From NCBI RefSeq assembly GCF_001610955.1, contig NZ_CP014335.1, positions 2,117,001 to 2,181,000 of the forward strand: a DNA stretch of 64,000 bases. The letters run 5' to 3'. The notes beneath the pieces were generated by a model that saw only the letters and a list, made by a program, of their open reading frames with translations, was not told the origin of the DNA and did not search any database. The position numbers and the translations under genes are program-made. Source of the stretch: Geobacillus thermoleovorans. Its GTDB lineage: Bacteria > Bacillota > Bacilli > Bacillales > Anoxybacillaceae. Positions 61,064-64,000 of this stretch are shown here, in pieces (the first letter of the stretch is position 1; every line of letters starts with the position of its first letter).

Positions 61064-61588
61064 TTACGGTTTGATGCTTTCTAGATGCCGTTCGATGTCT
61101 TCTTTCGTCATCGTTCCGGTAATGATTTGTTTTACTTCGCCGTTTTTGTCAATCAAAAACGTTGTCGGCAGCGGCCCGACGTTATAGGCGTTCAATACTT
61201 GATCTTGACGGTCGATCACAATCGGAAATGTCAGGCCGAACCGTTCCGCGAACTTTTCAACGCTCAACTTCGGTTCACCGACATTGACAGCCAAAATTTC
61301 AACCCCTTGTTTTTTGTAAATCGGGTACAGCTCGTTCATATACGGCATCTCCCGCTCGCACGGCTTGCACCACGTTCCCCAAAAGTTCAAAAAAACGCCT
61401 TTGCCGCGATAGTCTGAAAGACGATGTTCATGCCCTTTCAAATCGGTCAGCACAAAATCAGGCGCCGTCGAACCAACAGCGACAGCCGTTTTCTCCGTGA
61501 AAAAATTCGTGTAAATCGTATAGCCGATCGCCGCGAGCAACACGAGCAAAATCGCTGTCCTCATCACTAAGCGCTGTTGTTTTTTCAT
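61064..61588 (-). CDS. resA: Extracytoplasmic thiol-disulfide oxidoreductase ResA
   Basis: A 174-residue thioredoxin-fold protein tethered by an N-terminal helix (about 9-29). The active site reads GTWCKPCEREMPYM; the usual ResA motif is CEPC, so here the dipeptide between the cysteines is Lys-Pro. It reduces the disulfide in apocytochrome c CXXCH before haem attachment. The ATG at 61588 follows AAAGGGG. It is first gene of resABC. Confidence 0.94.
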   Translation of the reverse strand: MKKQQRLVMRTAILLVLLAAIGYTIYTNFFTEKTAVAVGSTAPDFVLTDLKGHEHRLSDYRGKGVFLNFWGTWCKPCEREMPYMNELYPIYKKQGVEILAVNVGEPKLSVEKFAERFGLTFPIVIDRQDQVLNAYNVGPLPTTFLIDKNGEVKQIITGTMTKEDIERHLESIKP

Positions 61589-61668
61589 CGTTCAAACCCC
61601 TTTACGTTTCTCCTCCCCCACAGCCAACGGTAGAGGGGAGGCAAGCGGTTCACAATCTCCCATTTTCC

Positions 61669-61677
61669 ATTATAGCA
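61669..61677 (-). promoter_or_regulatory. Extended -10 promoter of resABC
   Basis: On the minus strand TGCTATAAT, a perfect extended -10, about 80 nt upstream of resA. The -35 (CATAAA) is poor, which fits an activator-dependent promoter (ResD in B. subtilis). Confidence 0.6.
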
Positions 61678-61730
61678 AAGTCCCTCGCTCGTTTATGCGC
61701 AAGGATATGAACGTTATGTGACAATCTTCG

Positions 61731-62462
61731 TCATTTTCTTCCCCCGGATTGGGCAAGGACGCGCAGCAACTTCACCTCATGCGGCGTCAGCTCGCGGTAT
61801 TCGCCGGGGCGCAGCCCTTTCAAATCGAGAAACGCGTACCGCTCCCGCTTCAGCTTCAGCACCTCGCAGCCGATCGCCTCAAACATGCGGCGCACTTGCC
61901 GGTTTCGTCCTTCGTGGATACGGATTTCCACAATGGCTGTCCCCTTCTTCCGGTCGGCGGAGAGCAGCTTCACTTTGGCTGGCGCCGTCATGCCATCTTC
62001 CAACTGCACTCCTTGTTCGAGCCGTTTCAGCTGCTCGTGCGTTGGAATGCCTTTCACTTTGGCAATGTACACTTTTTCAATTTCATACCGCGGGTGCATA
62101 AGCAGGTTGGCAAAGTCGCCGTCATTCGTCAACAAAAGCAGTCCAGACGTATCGTAGTCAAGCCGCCCGATCGGATAAATGCGTTTGTCCAGATCTTTGA
62201 AAAAATCGGTCACCACTTTGCGGCCTCTGTCATCTTTGACGCTGGAAATCACCCCGCGCGGCTTGTACAGCAAATAATACACCGGCTCTTCGCGCTCGAT
62301 CGGGATGCCGTCGACTTCGACATCATCGCGCGGCCCGACCTTGACGCCAAGCTCCTTGACGACGCGGCCGTTCACTTTCACCCGCCCTTGCAAAATGAGT
62401 TCTTCCGCCTTGCGCCTTGACGCGATGCCGGCGCGGGCGATCACTTTTTGCAACCGTTCCAT
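61731..62462 (-). CDS. rluB: 23S rRNA pseudouridine synthase RluB
   Basis: A 243-residue protein: N-terminal S4 RNA-binding domain (about 1-60, LQKVIARAGIASRRKAEELI) and the RsuA/RluB catalytic domain with the Asp in IYPIGRLDYDTSGLLLLTND (about 100). It modifies the 23S peptidyl-transferase region (U2605 in E. coli). The ATG at 62462 follows GAGGTGAGAGA. Located between spmB and resA, as in B. subtilis (ypuL). Confidence 0.94.
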   Translation of the reverse strand: MERLQKVIARAGIASRRKAEELILQGRVKVNGRVVKELGVKVGPRDDVEVDGIPIEREEPVYYLLYKPRGVISSVKDDRGRKVVTDFFKDLDKRIYPIGRLDYDTSGLLLLTNDGDFANLLMHPRYEIEKVYIAKVKGIPTHEQLKRLEQGVQLEDGMTAPAKVKLLSADRKKGTAIVEIRIHEGRNRQVRRMFEAIGCEVLKLKRERYAFLDLKGLRPGEYRELTPHEVKLLRVLAQSGGRK

Positions 62463-62551
62463 TCTCTCTCACCTCTTTCATCATCTTACCCTTTCCGTCT
62501 AACAGATACAAGTGCGGCACTTTTATTTTTCACCTTTCCCGTCCCCTTTGC

Positions 62552-62577
62552 AAACAAAAAACCCGCCGGACGGCGGG
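62552..62577 (-). terminator. Terminator of spmAB
   Basis: On the minus strand CCCGCC-GTCC-GGCGGG is followed by six T, 17 nt after spmB. Confidence 0.9.
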
Positions 62578-62594
62578 AACGAAAAAAGGCGCCG

Positions 62595-63128
62595 CTAGCG
62601 CCCGAATACAAACAAAACGATGAAAACAGAAACAATAAAGCTGAGAATGTCGGCCAAAATGCCGACTTTTAACGCATCGCCCATTTTTTTGACGCCGACG
62701 GCGCCAAAATAGACGGTGAGCACGTAAAGCGTCGTCTCCGTACTGCCTTGGATCGTAGAAGCAAGGCGCCCGATGAACGAATCCGGGCCGTAAGTAGCGA
62801 TCAAATCGGTCGTCATGCCGAGCGCCGCCGTGCCGGAAAGCGTGCGGAGAGCCGCAAGCGGAACGACTTCGGCCGGCAGTCCAATGGCATCAGCCAGCGG
62901 TTTGATCACTTCCATCATGGCATCAAGCGCCCCTGAGGCTCGGAAAATGGCGACCGACACCAACATGCCGACCAAATACGGGATGAGCGAAAACGCGATC
63001 TCGATCCCTTCCTTGCCGCCTTCCACAAACGCTTCGTACGTCGGCACTTTCTTTACTGTACCGTAAAGCAAAATAAAAGCAATGAGCGCAGGGATCAGCC
63101 AAACAGAAAGAAGTTGGACGATGGCCAT
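62595..63128 (-). CDS. spmB: Spore maturation protein SpmB
   Basis: A 177-residue membrane protein starting MAIVQLLSVWLIPALIAFIL, with about five helices and the nucleoside-recognition (Gate) domain pattern (ALRTLSGTAALGMTTDLIAT). spmA and spmB are needed for proper core dehydration. The ATG at 63128 shares one base with the spmA stop (TAATG). Last gene of dacB-spmA-spmB. Confidence 0.94.
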   Translation of the reverse strand: MAIVQLLSVWLIPALIAFILLYGTVKKVPTYEAFVEGGKEGIEIAFSLIPYLVGMLVSVAIFRASGALDAMMEVIKPLADAIGLPAEVVPLAALRTLSGTAALGMTTDLIATYGPDSFIGRLASTIQGSTETTLYVLTVYFGAVGVKKMGDALKVGILADILSFIVSVFIVLFVFGR

Positions 63129-63724
63129 TATGGCTTCCTGCCTTTCCGCATCCGTTTCCAATAATAGTACCGGTCAATCAATACCGCCCCAATCGTCGAA
63201 ATCGTCGAAGCGACGATCGTCGTCCCAATGATCTCGCTCGGCGCCGCTGAACCGTACGTCATGCGGATCGAGATGACGGTCGCCGGAATGAGCGTAATGC
63301 CTGATGTGTTCATGGCCAAAAACGTCACCATCGACCGGCTAGCCTCGTCGCGGCCGCCGTTGAGCTTTTTTAGCTGCTCCATCGCCTTTATGCCCATCGG
63401 CGTCGCCGCATTGCCAAGGCCGAACATGTTGGCGACCATATTCGAGACGATATAGCCGAGCGCAGGATGGCCGGGCGGCACCTCTGGAAACAAGCGGCGT
63501 ACGAGCGGCATAAACAGGCGCGCCGCTTTGTCAAGCAAGCCGGCGCGTTCAGCGATCGCCATCAGCCCGAGCCAAAACACTAAAATGCTGACCATGCCGA
63601 TGCTGATCGTCACCGCTTCTTTGGCGCTTTCAAACACCGCTTTGTTCACTTCGTCCATCGTGCCGTTGGCCGCCGCAAAGACGATGCCAATGACCGCCAT
63701 CATCACCCAAATGAGGTTAACCAT
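63128..63724 (-). CDS. spmA: Spore maturation protein SpmA
   Basis: A 198-residue membrane protein with the Gate-domain signature GYIVSNMVANMFGLGNAATP and FLAMNTSGITLIPATVISIR. It works with SpmB in spore core dehydration and heat resistance. The ATG at 63724 overlaps the dacB stop by 8 nt. Confidence 0.95.
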   Translation of the reverse strand: MVNLIWVMMAVIGIVFAAANGTMDEVNKAVFESAKEAVTISIGMVSILVFWLGLMAIAERAGLLDKAARLFMPLVRRLFPEVPPGHPALGYIVSNMVANMFGLGNAATPMGIKAMEQLKKLNGGRDEASRSMVTFLAMNTSGITLIPATVISIRMTYGSAAPSEIIGTTIVASTISTIGAVLIDRYYYWKRMRKGRKP

Positions 63725-64000
63725 CTCTTCTCACACCTAAAAAGCGAAATACTTGCCATAAAAACCCTCGGCCGCTTCCTTCCTTTCCCGGTTCATACAG
63801 CAGCGGCACCGAATCAACCGCCTTTTGATGCAAATAAAGCACCGCCTTTCCGACCTCTGTCGGCGCCCGTTCTGGGTATTTTTCCCATTCCTTGCGCGGC
63901 TTCAGCAAATACACTTTCACCCGCAGCCCGCTCTCCTCTTTATCGGTCACCGGATATCGCAAATCGCGGACCGCCTGCAGCCGCCCGCGGTAAAACGGAT
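63717..64000 (-). CDS. dacB: D-alanyl-D-alanine carboxypeptidase DacB, C-terminal end (cut by window edge)
   Basis: Only the last 94 codons are visible (from about PFYRGRLQAVRDL to VFRFLGVRRDG). It is the tail of a penicillin-binding-protein-5-like enzyme, named from its place immediately before spmA-spmB, the conserved sporulation operon. The catalytic domain is outside the window. DacB trims cortex peptide side chains and sets cross-linking. Confidence 0.75.
   Translation of the reverse strand, partial: PFYRGRLQAVRDLRYPVTDKEESGLRVKVYLLKPRKEWEKYPERAPTEVGKAVLYLHQKAVDSVPLLYEPGKEGSGRGFLWQVFRFLGVRRDG

Overview
This window is a 64 kb chromosomal segment of a moderately GC-rich, thermophilic, spore-forming Bacillaceae, most likely a Geobacillus or a close relative. 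The evidence is the gene content (spoIVA, sleB/ypeB, cotJABC, spmAB, seaA, the YIEGIA protein), a gene order that follows the B. subtilis folE-hbs-spoIVA ... resABC-spmAB-dacB map, strong AGGAGG ribosome sites, frequent GTG/TTG starts and GC-rich third codon positions. Almost everything is on the minus strand. The plus-strand exceptions are ypzI, cotJABC, fer, ppa and serA. No rRNA, tRNA, prophage or CRISPR was seen.

Layout. 1-20.3 kb is conserved backbone: folE (cut by the window edge), hbs, spoIVA, yphF/yphE, gpsA, der, the YIEGIA protein with its capping subunit, seaA, ypzI, ypfD (S1 repeats), plsC-cmk, ypfB/ypfA, sleB-ypeB, prsW, ansA, ypdA, gudB and the mecA paralogue. 20.4-29.2 kb: an unassigned membrane protein, the cotJ operon, ypbF-ypbE-ypbD-recQ-ypbB, fer, a family I pyrophosphatase and serA. 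29.4-32.3 kb: a PHP histidinol-phosphatase, a 28-residue membrane peptide and an IS605/IS608-type element with an intact TnpB nuclease and a tnpA broken by one stop codon. 32.4-34 kb: sigX-rsiX. 34.1-44 kb: a twelve-gene cobalamin uptake and salvage operon behind a cobalamin riboswitch (btuF-btuC-btuD/cbiZ-cbiB-cobD-cobU-cobS-cobC-cobU-like-pduO-cblT-cblS). 44.3-50.3 kb: a PH-domain protein and a cluster with a LytS/YesM-type kinase, an AraC-type response regulator, a 12-segment membrane protein, an acetamidase/formamidase and an amino-acid permease. 50.4-55.5 kb: the GlcNAc operon nagA-nagB-nagR-nagP plus a DUF7916-like gene. 55.6-64 kb: resA-E, rluB, spmA-spmB and the end of dacB.

How they work together. 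The cobalamin operon imports B12 and cobinamide, strips cobinamide side chains (CbiZ), rebuilds adenosylcobinamide-GDP (CbiB, CobD, CobU), obtains alpha-ribazole by transport and phosphorylation (CblT, CblS) and joins the halves (CobS, CobC); there is no corrin-ring pathway here. The nag operon is read from a promoter whose -35 lies in a NagR-like operator. ResABC build c-type cytochromes and ResDE sense respiration. In B. subtilis sigX follows resE directly; here about 21 kb of metabolic genes lie between them.

Non-coding points of interest: a nearly identical ~140 bp hairpin repeat directly after the stop codons of spoIVA and der; a 60 bp near-perfect palindrome between ansA and ypdA; a 24 bp tandem direct repeat upstream of the kinase gene; a terminator-like leader hairpin before ppa; and the predicted TnpB guide RNA.
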